Of a DNA stretch of 32,584 nucleotides, positions 1 through 8,800 are shown piece by piece; the first letter of the stretch is position 1, and every line of letters begins with the position of its first letter. Origin of the DNA: Planctomycetota bacterium (lineage in GTDB: Bacteria; Planctomycetota; MHYJ01; WSZJ01); contig JAIOPR010000042.1 of assembly GCA_021413805.1 (NCBI GenBank), positions 1 to 32,584 of the forward strand. Reading direction: 5' to 3'. The notes under the pieces are model-generated. The model was not told the DNA's origin. It did no database searches and saw only the letters and a program-made list of their open reading frames with translations. A program made the position numbers and the translations under genes.

Positions 1-939
1 GGCATCAATCTCCAGACGGGTTTTTCCCACGGCGAGGCCTGGCGGCCGCTGACGTCGATGTTCCTGCACGGCAGCCTGCTGCACATCGCCCTGAACATGT
101 TCGCGTTGTGGCAGCTCTGCCCGGCGCTGGAGCGCACGCTCGGCTCGGCGCGTTTCGCGACGATCTACTTCGGTGCCGGGCTCGCGGGGTCGCTGGCGAG
201 CATGGCGTTCGAGCCGGCCAGCCTCGGGGCGAGCGGGGCGATCTGCGGGATCATGGCCACGTTCATCCGGCTCGAGCGGGTGTCGCTGGGGTCTTTCCGG
301 GCGGTGTGGCGCGACCCGGTCGGGCAGCAGTTCCTCGTGTGGCTGGGGATCAACCTCGTCCTCGGGTTCTCAATGCCCCGCATCTCGAACGCCGCCCACA
401 TCGGCGGGGTCCTCGGCGGATGGGCGGTGGGCGCCGCCGTCATGCCCGCCCTTCGCGGCATGGATCGCGGAAAGCTCTCGTCGCGCCCCTCCTGGATCAA
501 GCTCGCCGTCTGCGCGGTCGCCCTCGTCGCCTTCGGGATCGCCGACGCCCGCCCCGTCTGGTCCTCCTGGTACGTGGCCAGCCAGGCGGCCGCCGCTTCC
601 GCCAAAGGCGACACCCGGACCGCGCTCACCCTCGTCGAAAAAGCCCGCCACATGTCCATCGGCCGCCACGCCCAGACTTTCTTCGAGCTCGGGCTCGCCG
701 AACAGGAGGCTGATCGCGACGAGGTTGCCGAAGCGATGTACGCGGCCGCCGACGATCTCGGATTTCACGAAGAGCCCCTCGGCCACAACCAGGCGATCCT
801 GATCCACAAGCACGGCAACGAACGGGCGCTTCTCAATCACCTCCGCAAATGGCGGGATCGCGGGATCGAGCTCGAGAAATGGCAGGACAAGCTCACCGAA
901 CTGGAGGCCAGGGAGGCGCGCGGTGAGCTCGGACGCTGA
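1..939 (+). CDS. Rhomboid-family intramembrane serine protease (5' end outside window)
   Basis: The frame is open from base 1 and reads GINLQTGFSHGEAWRPLTSM before the first ATG at 58, so the gene starts upstream and the track's 293-aa ORF is only its 3' part. Rhomboid hallmarks are visible: W-R-x-L-T-S-M-F-L-H, the H-x-x-x-N pattern in LLHIALNM, the nucleophile motif GASGAICG (Ser codon at 232) and the catalytic His in NAAHIGGVLGG (codon at 397). These residues form the Ser-His dyad that cleaves transmembrane substrates in the inner membrane. After the last hydrophobic helix (about 510-580) comes a soluble alpha-helical tail of roughly 110 residues that looks TPR-like (SAKGDTRTALTLVEKA). TPR tails on rhomboids are known and may bind partners; that role is inferred. 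The 3' end overlaps the next gene by 17 nt. Substrate unknown. Confidence 0.93.
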   Translation, partial: GINLQTGFSHGEAWRPLTSMFLHGSLLHIALNMFALWQLCPALERTLGSARFATIYFGAGLAGSLASMAFEPASLGASGAICGIMATFIRLERVSLGSFRAVWRDPVGQQFLVWLGINLVLGFSMPRISNAAHIGGVLGGWAVGAAVMPALRGMDRGKLSSRPSWIKLAVCAVALVAFGIADARPVWSSWYVASQAAAASAKGDTRTALTLVEKARHMSIGRHAQTFFELGLAEQEADRDEVAEAMYAAADDLGFHEEPLGHNQAILIHKHGNERALLNHLRKWRDRGIELEKWQDKLTELEAREARGELGR

Positions 940-1882
940 CGTTGCACGGCAGCTGAAGCGATACCGGCGGATGACCACGCTGGTCGGCTGGTGGCCGCGC
1001 TGGCTGGCTCGTGTTTTTTCGGTTTTCCGCACGCGCTGGGTGCTGGCGACGGGGGATTTCGACAAGGTGCGCAAGATCGTCTCGGACAACCTGGACCCGA
1101 TCCTGCCGCCCGGGGTCGATCGCGCCGCGGCGACGGAACGCCTTCTCCGGAATTACGGGATGTTCCTGACCGACTATTTCCGCATCCCCGCGATGAAACC
1201 CTCGTGGATGAAATCGATGTTCTGGCCGCTTCAGGGAATGGAACACATCGACGCGGCACTGGCGGCGGGGAAGGGCGCGATCCTGGCGACGGCGCACCTG
1301 GGGAACTGGGAGTTGGGAGGGATTGCGATGCGGATGCGCGGGCTGGGCGTGACGGCGGTCGCCGTGCCCGATTCGCTGAACGTGGCGGTGACGCAGTGGC
1401 GCGACGAAGCGCGCCGGGGCCACGGGATCGAGGTCGTGAACGTCGCGACGGGCCTCATGGCGCCGCTCGAGCTGGCCCGCGCCCTGGAGGCCAACCGCGT
1501 CGTCGCCATGCTCGTGGACCGGAATTTCGTCGAGAGCGACCCCGTCGAGCTCGATTTCTTCGGCCGGAAGGCGAAATTCCCCCGCGGCCCGGCGCTTCTC
1601 TCCCAAGCCACCGGCGCGCCGATCCTGCCGGCGTTCGTGATCATGGGGGCGAAAGGAAAGTACGTCGCGGAGGTCGGGACGCCGATCCGGTGTCCGGAAG
1701 AGGGCACGAAGCGGGAGCGGACCGCGGTCACGACGCGCAAGCTGGTGGACGTCCTTGAGCGCAAGATCCGCGAGAACGCCGAGCAGTGGTACATCTTCGA
1801 CCCCTACTGGGGCGGCGAGCCGCAGAGCAACACGGCCCGCGCCGTCGCGGGGTTGAAGGACATGACCAGCCCTCTCCAGTAA
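923..1882 (+). CDS. LpxL/HtrB-like lysophospholipid acyltransferase family protein
   Basis: This 319-aa protein resembles the LpxL/HtrB lipid A late acyltransferase family, which transfers an acyl chain to a lipid A precursor or related glycolipid at the cytoplasmic face of the inner membrane. The catalytic H-x4-E motif is present as HLGNWE (His125, Glu130). It is followed by family-like segments VVAMLVDRNF and FPRGPALLSQATGAPILPAF, and by a C-terminal QWYIFDPYW resembling the QWxW region. The start is GTG 923, chosen because GGGAGG at 911-916 sits 6 nt upstream; an ATG at 971 lacks such a site. It overlaps the rhomboid gene by 17 nt, so the two are probably co-transcribed and coupled. The exact acceptor (lipid A, ornithine lipid or other) cannot be read from sequence. 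Confidence 0.88.
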   Translation: MSSDADVARQLKRYRRMTTLVGWWPRWLARVFSVFRTRWVLATGDFDKVRKIVSDNLDPILPPGVDRAAATERLLRNYGMFLTDYFRIPAMKPSWMKSMFWPLQGMEHIDAALAAGKGAILATAHLGNWELGGIAMRMRGLGVTAVAVPDSLNVAVTQWRDEARRGHGIEVVNVATGLMAPLELARALEANRVVAMLVDRNFVESDPVELDFFGRKAKFPRGPALLSQATGAPILPAFVIMGAKGKYVAEVGTPIRCPEEGTKRERTAVTTRKLVDVLERKIRENAEQWYIFDPYWGGEPQSNTARAVAGLKDMTSPLQ

Positions 1883-2005
1883 CTGCATTTTCCCGGCGAA
1901 ACCCGGCGTTTCAGCCCGCTGAAAGTTCAATCTTTCTGCCCTCCCGCCGTCCGGTATAGTGGCCCACCCCGCAAGGCGGGCGTTCCCTCATTTCCGGAGA
2001 ATCTC

Positions 2006-5000
2006 ATGCTGCCCCGTTTCCGCCTCCTGCCTCTCTTCCTCGCAGCCCTCATCGCCGGATGCTCCGGCGATTCCGACAAGAAGCCCGCGGACTCGGGCGG
2101 CGGCGGGAAGGCGGCGTCTTCGGACAAGCCGGCGGACAAGCCTGCGGACAAACCCGTCGATGCTCCCGCGGCGCCCCGGAAGACGGTGGCGCTGGGCGAC
2201 GAAGAAGCCGCCCTGAAATCGATGCTCTCCGGCGACTTCGACGCGGAAATGAAGGCCTACGAGGGCCTCATGGCCTCGAACGCGTCTTCCCCGATGTGCG
2301 ACTACTACTGGTCGCGCTACATGGAAGCGGGGGATTTCGCGGACGACGACGTGACCGAGGAAATCGTCCGGGCGACGGACCGGCTGCTCGCGAAGGGAAT
2401 TCACCCGCTGGCCGAAGCGCAGGCCCGGAATTACCGGATGCTCGTGAACCGCGGGAAATCGAAGTTCGCGGAGGCGGAGAAGGAAGCGGTCGCGCTGGGG
2501 CTGGTGCGCGACTGGTTCCTGTGCGGGCCGTTCGATAACGAATCCGAGACCGGGTACAAGACCGCTTACGGCCCCGAGAAGGACTTCGGGCTCGACAAGA
2601 CCTACGAGGGAAAACACGGCAACAACGCCTGGTTCCGCTCCGCCGCCCGTGCCCGCTACGGCGCCGTGGACATGGCGCAGCTCTTCCGCCTCAACGCCGA
2701 CGTCTGTGCCTACGCCGTCGCCTACGTCCGAAGCGACTCGACCCGTCCCGTGGCGCTTCGCCTCGCCGCCGACGGCGCGACGAAAATCTGGGTGAACGGC
2801 AAGCTGTCGCTGGAGACGGACTGCTACCGGCCGATGGGGTTCGACCAGGATGTGGCAGCGGCGGTGCTGGAGAAGGGCTGGAACGTGGTGCTGGTGAAGG
2901 TGTGCCAGAAAGGCGGGGGCGAGGACACGAAGGACCTGCAGGACCTGTCCTGGGAATTTGCGCTTCGGCTGACGGAGCTGGACGGCAAGGCGCTGGCGGG
3001 ATGGGAGAGCGAAGGCGATCTCGCGAAGGCGAAGGGGCTGAAGGTTTCGGAGGTTTCGGGTGCGGTGCCCGGCAAGGTGGAGCGCGGGGCCGAGGGAGTG
3101 CTGATCGAGAACGTGAAGGCCGATGCGAACGATGCGTTGTCCCGGGCGCGGCTGGCGTTCCTGAAGCTGCGCCGGAACGAGCTGGACGAGAACGACCGCG
3201 GGGCGCGGGACCTGCTGCGCGAAGCGACGAAGATCGCGGACGGCGAGCCGGTTTTCTGGACGTGGCTGGCGGACGCGGAGGATGCGAAGAACCGCCGCCG
3301 TGCGGCGCTGGACAAGGCCTTTGAACTCGCTCCCGAATCGCCGCTTCTGATGTGCAAAGACGGCGATCTTCACGCGGGCCAGATCGACGACAAGGCGAAG
3401 GAGCGGTACGAGCAGGCGCTGTCGAAGCGCAAGGGTCTCGTGATGGCGCGGACGAACCTGGCGGAGGTGTACATCCGGCGGGGCGGCGTGTGGGTGAACG
3501 AGGCGAAGAAGATCTACCAGGGGATCATCAAGGACTTCCCGAACCACGGGATTGCGAAGGCGTACCTGGCGCGGCTTTCGGACCAGGCGCCGGTGGAGCA
3601 GACGAAGTACCTGGAGGACCGGCTGGCGTCGTGGGGGATCGACTTCCAGGTGCGCGGCCAGCTCATCGCGATTTACCGCCGGACGGGGGAGTTTGACAAG
3701 GCGGTGGCGCTGACGGACGCGCGGCTGGAGATGGAGCCGTTCGATGTGAATGCGCACCTGCAGGCTGCGGCGATCTACGAGTCGCGCGGGATGTGGGACA
3801 AGGCGATGGAGCGCTACCGGGCGGCGCTGGCGATCTCGCCGGAGAACGTCAACGCGATGCTCGCCGCCGCGAACTGCTCGATTGCGGCGGAGAAGAACGA
3901 CGAAGCGATCCGCTGGCTCGGGGATGCGCTCGCGGTCCGGCCGAACATGCCCGACGTGACCAAGCGGCTGCGTTCGCTGAAGCCGAAGGAAAAGGAGTTC
4001 TGGCGCGGCTACGAGGTGGACCTGAAGGCCTACATCGAGCAGGCCAAGACGGCCAAGCGCGTTACCGACGAGACCGCGACGTACGTCTTCAAGCACGACG
4101 TGATCTTCGTCAGCGAAAACGGCACCTGTAATTACTTCACCCAGCAGGTCATCAAGATCCACGACGAAACCGCCGCGCGCGGCTTCCAGTTCGCATCCGC
4201 CATCGGCGGCCATTTCGACACGTTCACCGGTGGCCGCGCGGAGTTCAAGACCGCCCGCCTCTTTCACCCGGACGGCACCGAAGTCGAGGGCGAGCGGCGC
4301 GAAGGCCAGTGGGGCGTCCACTTTCCCAACCCCGCCGCCGGCGACGTCATCGTCATGGAGTTCCAGATGGAAGAGAGCGGCGAGCCCCGCTACAAGGGCT
4401 ATTGGGGCCTCCTCCTGCCGCTTCAGCCCGAATTCCAGCCCGTCGCCAACGCCCGGATCACCCTCGTGCACCCGGAGTCGAAGCCGATTTACTACGAGGC
4501 CGTGCGGTTCGCTTCCAAGCCCCAGATCACCCAGAAAGACGGCAAGCTGGTGACGACGTGGGAAGTGCAGAACGTGGGGACGATCCACAACGAGCCGAGG
4601 ATGCCGGCGTTCTACGAGACGGTTCCGTACCTGCATTTCTCGACGTTCCGGACGTGGCAGGACGTGGGCGAGTGGTTCAGCGGGCTGGTGAAGGACCGGT
4701 TTGAAGCGTCGGTCGAGATGAAGGACGAGGTGAAGAAGGCGGTAGCGGGAGCGAAGAACCGGCAGGAGAAGATCGAGGCGCTGTACCAGCTGCTCGTGAG
4801 CCGGACGCGCTACGAGGCGCTCGGCCTGGAGAACCACGCGTACCTGCCGTTCAAGGCGAGCGAGACGTTCGAGCGGCATTACGGCGACTGCAAGGACACC
4901 GCGACGCTCTTCGTGACGATGATGCGCGAGGCCGGCGAGGAGGCGAACCTGGTGCTGGTCCGCACGAACGACCAGGGCGCGCTGGCGACGGGACTTCCCT

Positions 5001-5827
5001 CGATGAAAGTTTTCAACCACTGCATCGCGTGGGTGCCGGACTCGGGGAACGGGAAAGCGATGTTCATCGACGGGACGGCGCGCTACTACTCGGCGAAGGA
5101 CATGCCCTCGATGGACCAGGGCGCACTCGTGTTCGTCATCAGGAGCGACGACAAAGCCGCCGCTCAGGTCACCGAGTGGCTCCCGCCCGAGATGAATTCC
5201 CGGTCGCGCGTCATCACGGTCACGATCGGCACCGACGGAAGCGCGAAGGTCGTGGAAAAGGGGACGATCACCGGGATGGACGCCGGCCAGATCCGCAGCC
5301 GCTTCCAGGAAGGTTCCAAGCGCGAGAAGGAATGGGAGCAGTGGTACAACCGGATCTTCGACTCGGTGAAGGTGGACAAGCTCTCGTTCAACGACCTCGC
5401 GAACTACAACCTGCCGGTCGAGTACACGGCGGAATACACGGTGCCGCATTTCGCCCGCAAGGACGGCCGCGGCGTCGTCTTCCACCCGTCGCTCTTCCCC
5501 GCGAAAATGATGGAGCAGTACGGCCAGCTCGCCGAGCGCGAGCACGACCTGCTCCTCGAGTTCCCGAGGATGCGCGAGGACAAGGTGACGTTCGAGCTGC
5601 CGGCGGGGTGGAAGGCGAAGAGCCTGCCGCAGGGTGTCGATCGCGACTCACCGCTCGGGTCGTTCTACCTGAAGGCGAAGGCCGACGGGAACCGCATCCA
5701 GGTGGACAGCGGGATGAAGATCAAGACCGCGCGGATCCCGAAGGGCGACTACAAGATCTGGCGCGATTTCGCCGGCGAAATTGACGGCGCGCAGGACGAC
5801 GAGATCGTGATCGAGCCTGAGAAGTAA
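2006..5827 (+). CDS. Lipoprotein with TPRs, beta-sandwich, DUF3857 and active-type transglutaminase domain
   Basis: This 1273-aa protein begins with a lipoprotein signal (lipobox IAGC, Cys19; Ser at +2) and a Lys/Pro/Ala linker with a DKPA repeat. Domains in order: helical repeats; a beta-sandwich of carbohydrate-binding/jelly-roll type (about 170-300) opening with WFLCGPFDN and containing KIWVNGK; TPRs (about 380-660); DUF3857 (about 690-900); a transglutaminase-like domain (about 900-1050); and a C-terminal beta-rich tail. The papain-like triad is complete: Cys962 in GDCKD, His1005 in FNHCIAW and Asp1022 in MFIDGT. DUF3857-transglutaminase proteins are typically exported and of poorly defined substrate; a cell-envelope peptide or isopeptide substrate is inference. 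Upstream, TATAGT at 1955-1960 could be a -10, but no good -35 was found. A paralogue follows after 64 nt. Confidence 0.9.
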   Translation: MLPRFRLLPLFLAALIAGCSGDSDKKPADSGGGGKAASSDKPADKPADKPVDAPAAPRKTVALGDEEAALKSMLSGDFDAEMKAYEGLMASNASSPMCDYYWSRYMEAGDFADDDVTEEIVRATDRLLAKGIHPLAEAQARNYRMLVNRGKSKFAEAEKEAVALGLVRDWFLCGPFDNESETGYKTAYGPEKDFGLDKTYEGKHGNNAWFRSAARARYGAVDMAQLFRLNADVCAYAVAYVRSDSTRPVALRLAADGATKIWVNGKLSLETDCYRPMGFDQDVAAAVLEKGWNVVLVKVCQKGGGEDTKDLQDLSWEFALRLTELDGKALAGWESEGDLAKAKGLKVSEVSGAVPGKVERGAEGVLIENVKADANDALSRARLAFLKLRRNELDENDRGARDLLREATKIADGEPVFWTWLADAEDAKNRRRAALDKAFELAPESPLLMCKDGDLHAGQIDDKAKERYEQALSKRKGLVMARTNLAEVYIRRGGVWVNEAKKIYQGIIKDFPNHGIAKAYLARLSDQAPVEQTKYLEDRLASWGIDFQVRGQLIAIYRRTGEFDKAVALTDARLEMEPFDVNAHLQAAAIYESRGMWDKAMERYRAALAISPENVNAMLAAANCSIAAEKNDEAIRWLGDALAVRPNMPDVTKRLRSLKPKEKEFWRGYEVDLKAYIEQAKTAKRVTDETATYVFKHDVIFVSENGTCNYFTQQVIKIHDETAARGFQFASAIGGHFDTFTGGRAEFKTARLFHPDGTEVEGERREGQWGVHFPNPAAGDVIVMEFQMEESGEPRYKGYWGLLLPLQPEFQPVANARITLVHPESKPIYYEAVRFASKPQITQKDGKLVTTWEVQNVGTIHNEPRMPAFYETVPYLHFSTFRTWQDVGEWFSGLVKDRFEASVEMKDEVKKAVAGAKNRQEKIEALYQLLVSRTRYEALGLENHAYLPFKASETFERHYGDCKDTATLFVTMMREAGEEANLVLVRTNDQGALATGLPSMKVFNHCIAWVPDSGNGKAMFIDGTARYYSAKDMPSMDQGALVFVIRSDDKAAAQVTEWLPPEMNSRSRVITVTIGTDGSAKVVEKGTITGMDAGQIRSRFQEGSKREKEWEQWYNRIFDSVKVDKLSFNDLANYNLPVEYTAEYTVPHFARKDGRGVVFHPSLFPAKMMEQYGQLAEREHDLLLEFPRMREDKVTFELPAGWKAKSLPQGVDRDSPLGSFYLKAKADGNRIQVDSGMKIKTARIPKGDYKIWRDFAGEIDGAQDDEIVIEPEK

Positions 5828-5891
5828 GCGGCCGTCCCCCTGGGCCCGATCCTGTGACACTTAAAAAATCAGCGCGGAGACCAATAACCTC

Positions 5892-8800
5892 ATGAAGCGG
5901 CTCCTTTTCCTCGGATCGTTCCTTCTCGCCCTTGCCCTGCGCGTTTCGGCCGACGATTCGGTCTTCTGGCTCGACAAGGAATCGGCGGAGGCGGCGACGG
6001 CGAAACTGACGAGCATCCCGGACGCGAAGCGCTCGGCGGCGGACGAGGTGCGGCTCGGCTGGGCGCTGTTCCTCTACCAGAACGACGCCGACCAGGCGCT
6101 GGAGGAATTCAAGAAGGCGGCGGCGCTCGACCCGAAGTCCGGCGACGCGTGGGAGGGGATCCACACCGCTTCGCTGGCCCGCATGCGGAACGACATCGGC
6201 GCCGACGCCGTGAAGAACCTCGTGATGTCCGAGCCGGACTCGACGCGCACCGAGGCGCTTTTCCGTGTCGGCCGCATCCAGCAGAGCCTGTTCAACCAGT
6301 GGACCGTGCCGCAGCGCATCGAGTTCGCGAAGGAGCTTCTCGCGAAGACGAAGAACGCCTTCACGCAGTCGGCGCTTCATGAGTGGCTCGAAAACCTCTA
6401 CGAAACGCAGGTGAAGACGGACCTGGCGTTCGGGGAGTGGCAGGCGGAAGGGCACGTGAAGCGCTGGCAGACGATCGGGCTTTTCGGGCAGGGCGGCGCG
6501 GCGTGCTACGACGACGTGCTGGCGCCGGAGACGGAATTCAAGCCGGCGGCCGAGTATTCCGTGGGGCTCGCGAAGGCGAAATGGGGAGCGGCGGAGTACG
6601 AAGCGGGGGACACGGACGGTTCGGTCGAGACGCGGGCGTTCGTGAGCCGCGGGACGTGTTTCTTCGCCCACGCCGTGCTGACGGTCCCGGAGCAGCGCGA
6701 CGGTTTCATCCGGATCCGCACGACCATGAGCTCGAAGGTCTGGCTGAACGGCGTCCTCGTCGGCGAGAACGACCTGGTCCGGAACGAATCGGGAAGCGAC
6801 CGGTGGTTCGGGGTGACGTTCTCGAAGGGTGCGAACGTGCTGCTCGTGAAGTACGTGGCGCCGGGAATGATGTTCGCGCACGACGTGACGCTTCTGCACG
6901 CCGACGGCCGGGCGATGACCGACGTGGAGAGCGCGATCGTCGAGAAGGATCCCGACGTGACGCGGAACGGCAAGGAAGCGCGGCCCGCGAAGGTCGCGGG
7001 CGATGCCTATGACACGCTGGTGGCCAAGGCGAAAGACATCAAGGCGTGCACGCTTCGTGAAGCTGTGCTCGCGAGCCAGCTTCTCCAGATCGCCGGGTTT
7101 CCCGAGGACGCGGAGAGCGTCTGCAGCCGCACGTTCGAGCTCGGCTCCGGTTCGGCCTACGTGCAGTTCTTCCGCGGCGCGTTCATCGCCGACTACGAGT
7201 TCCTGCCGCCGTCGCGCCGCGCCAACATTTCGCGGACGCACCACGAGAGGGCCATCGCGCTCGACGCCCGGTTTGTGCCGTCGCTTCTGCAACTCGCCCG
7301 CGAGAACGCCGAGAAGGAGACCGAGAAGGCCGTGGACCTCCTCCAGCAGGTGCTCGCCGCGAATCCTTCGTGCGCCGAGGCGTGGAGCCAGCTCTCCGCG
7401 GTGCAGGGCTCGCTCGGGTGGCACGCGGAGCAGGTGAAATCGATGCGCAAGGCCGCGGAATGCTGCGGCGGCGAGTACTCGTACGCCGCGCAGATGGTCC
7501 GCGAGAATGCCATGCAGCAGAACTTCCCCGCCGCCTTCGAACAGATCGCGGCCATCAAGAAGGCGCAGGGGATGGAAGCCTACTGGGAGGAAATCGGCCT
7601 CCTCGCCCAGTCCGGACGCGTGGACGACCAGCTCGCCGCCCTCGAGAACTACCGCCGCCATTACCCGCGCAACGCCGAGGTCGTCCTCCAGATCGCGGCG
7701 CTTCGCGAACGCCAGGGCAAGCTCGACGATGCAGAAGCGCTGATCAAGCAGGCCAGCGCGCTGAATCCGCGGAACGGCCAGATCCAGCAGAGGCTGCTCC
7801 AGTTCTACATCGACAACAACCGGGTCGACCAGGCCCGTGCGCTGATGACCGAGGTCATGCAGGCGCCGGCTCGGCTCGGCGCTTACGACGAATCTTCGCG
7901 GCGTTACCTGTCGTTCCTCGCCGGCGAAGGCGACGACTGGACGAAGCCGTGGGAAGTGGACGTCGCGGCCCTCGTCAAGAACGCGCCCAAGCCGGATTCG
8001 TTCGGCAAGGCCAGCCACACCGCCGTCCTCCTCGAGCAGCGCCTCGTCCGCGTCATCGGCGCCGACTTCAAGTGGATCGAGGAAGACGAGCACCGCGTCA
8101 TCATGATCCTCTCCAAGGAAGGCGGAGAGCAGCTGGGCCAGCTCAACCTCGGCCGCGGCGCCTGGGAGAACTTCCGCCTCCGCGAACTCCGCGTCTTCAC
8201 CCCCGACGGCCGCATCCTCGAGGCCGACGACGCGCAGGACCGCGGCGGCATCCGGATGCCCGAACTGGAGAAGGGCGCCATCCTGGAGTATCGCGTCAGC
8301 CGCTGCCGCGGGCCGATCGGCGTGGACCAGCCCGTGTTCGCCATCGACGACCCGGGACCTTTCAGGCACTTCAATGAGCCCGTCCTCTGGACACGCTACG
8401 CCGTCATCGTCCCCAAGGGCGCGCCGTGCCGGCTCGTCACGACGGGCGGCGCCGCGGCGACGGTGACCGAGAGCGACTCGACGACGACGTGGGCGTGGGA
8501 ATCGCGTGATCTCACGGAGATCGAGGCGGAAGCGTCCGTCCCGCCGCCGGAGGAGTTCCTGCCTTCGGTGCGTTTCATGAGCGGCAAGCCCACGATGGAC
8601 CAGACGATCGAGGCGTTCCGGTCGCAGGGGATGGGGCTGGCGCTCACGAGGGACGTCGTGGCGAAGGCGGAGGAGCTGACCAAGGGCTGCGCGGATCGGG
8701 AAGCCAAGGTCCGCGCGCTGTACAAGTTCGTGGTGAGCGAGATCAAGGCCGGGAACAACCGGATCCCCAGCCACACGCTGGCCGAGAAGGAAGGCCAGGC

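Noticed and set aside
1890-1925. TTTCAG/CTGAAA hairpin after the acyltransferase gene as a terminator
   Set aside because: The stem is only 6 bp and no T-run directly follows.
2110-2165. Short direct repeats (GCGGACAAGCC type) near the start of the first giant gene
   Set aside because: They encode the DKPA linker after the lipobox; this is low-complexity coding sequence, not a CRISPR array or mobile-element repeat.
1988-5545. 1185-aa minus-strand ORF opposite the first giant paralogue
   Set aside because: Its translation is Arg/His/Leu/Val-rich with no domain, typical of antisense frames in GC-rich coding DNA; the plus frame has clear domains.
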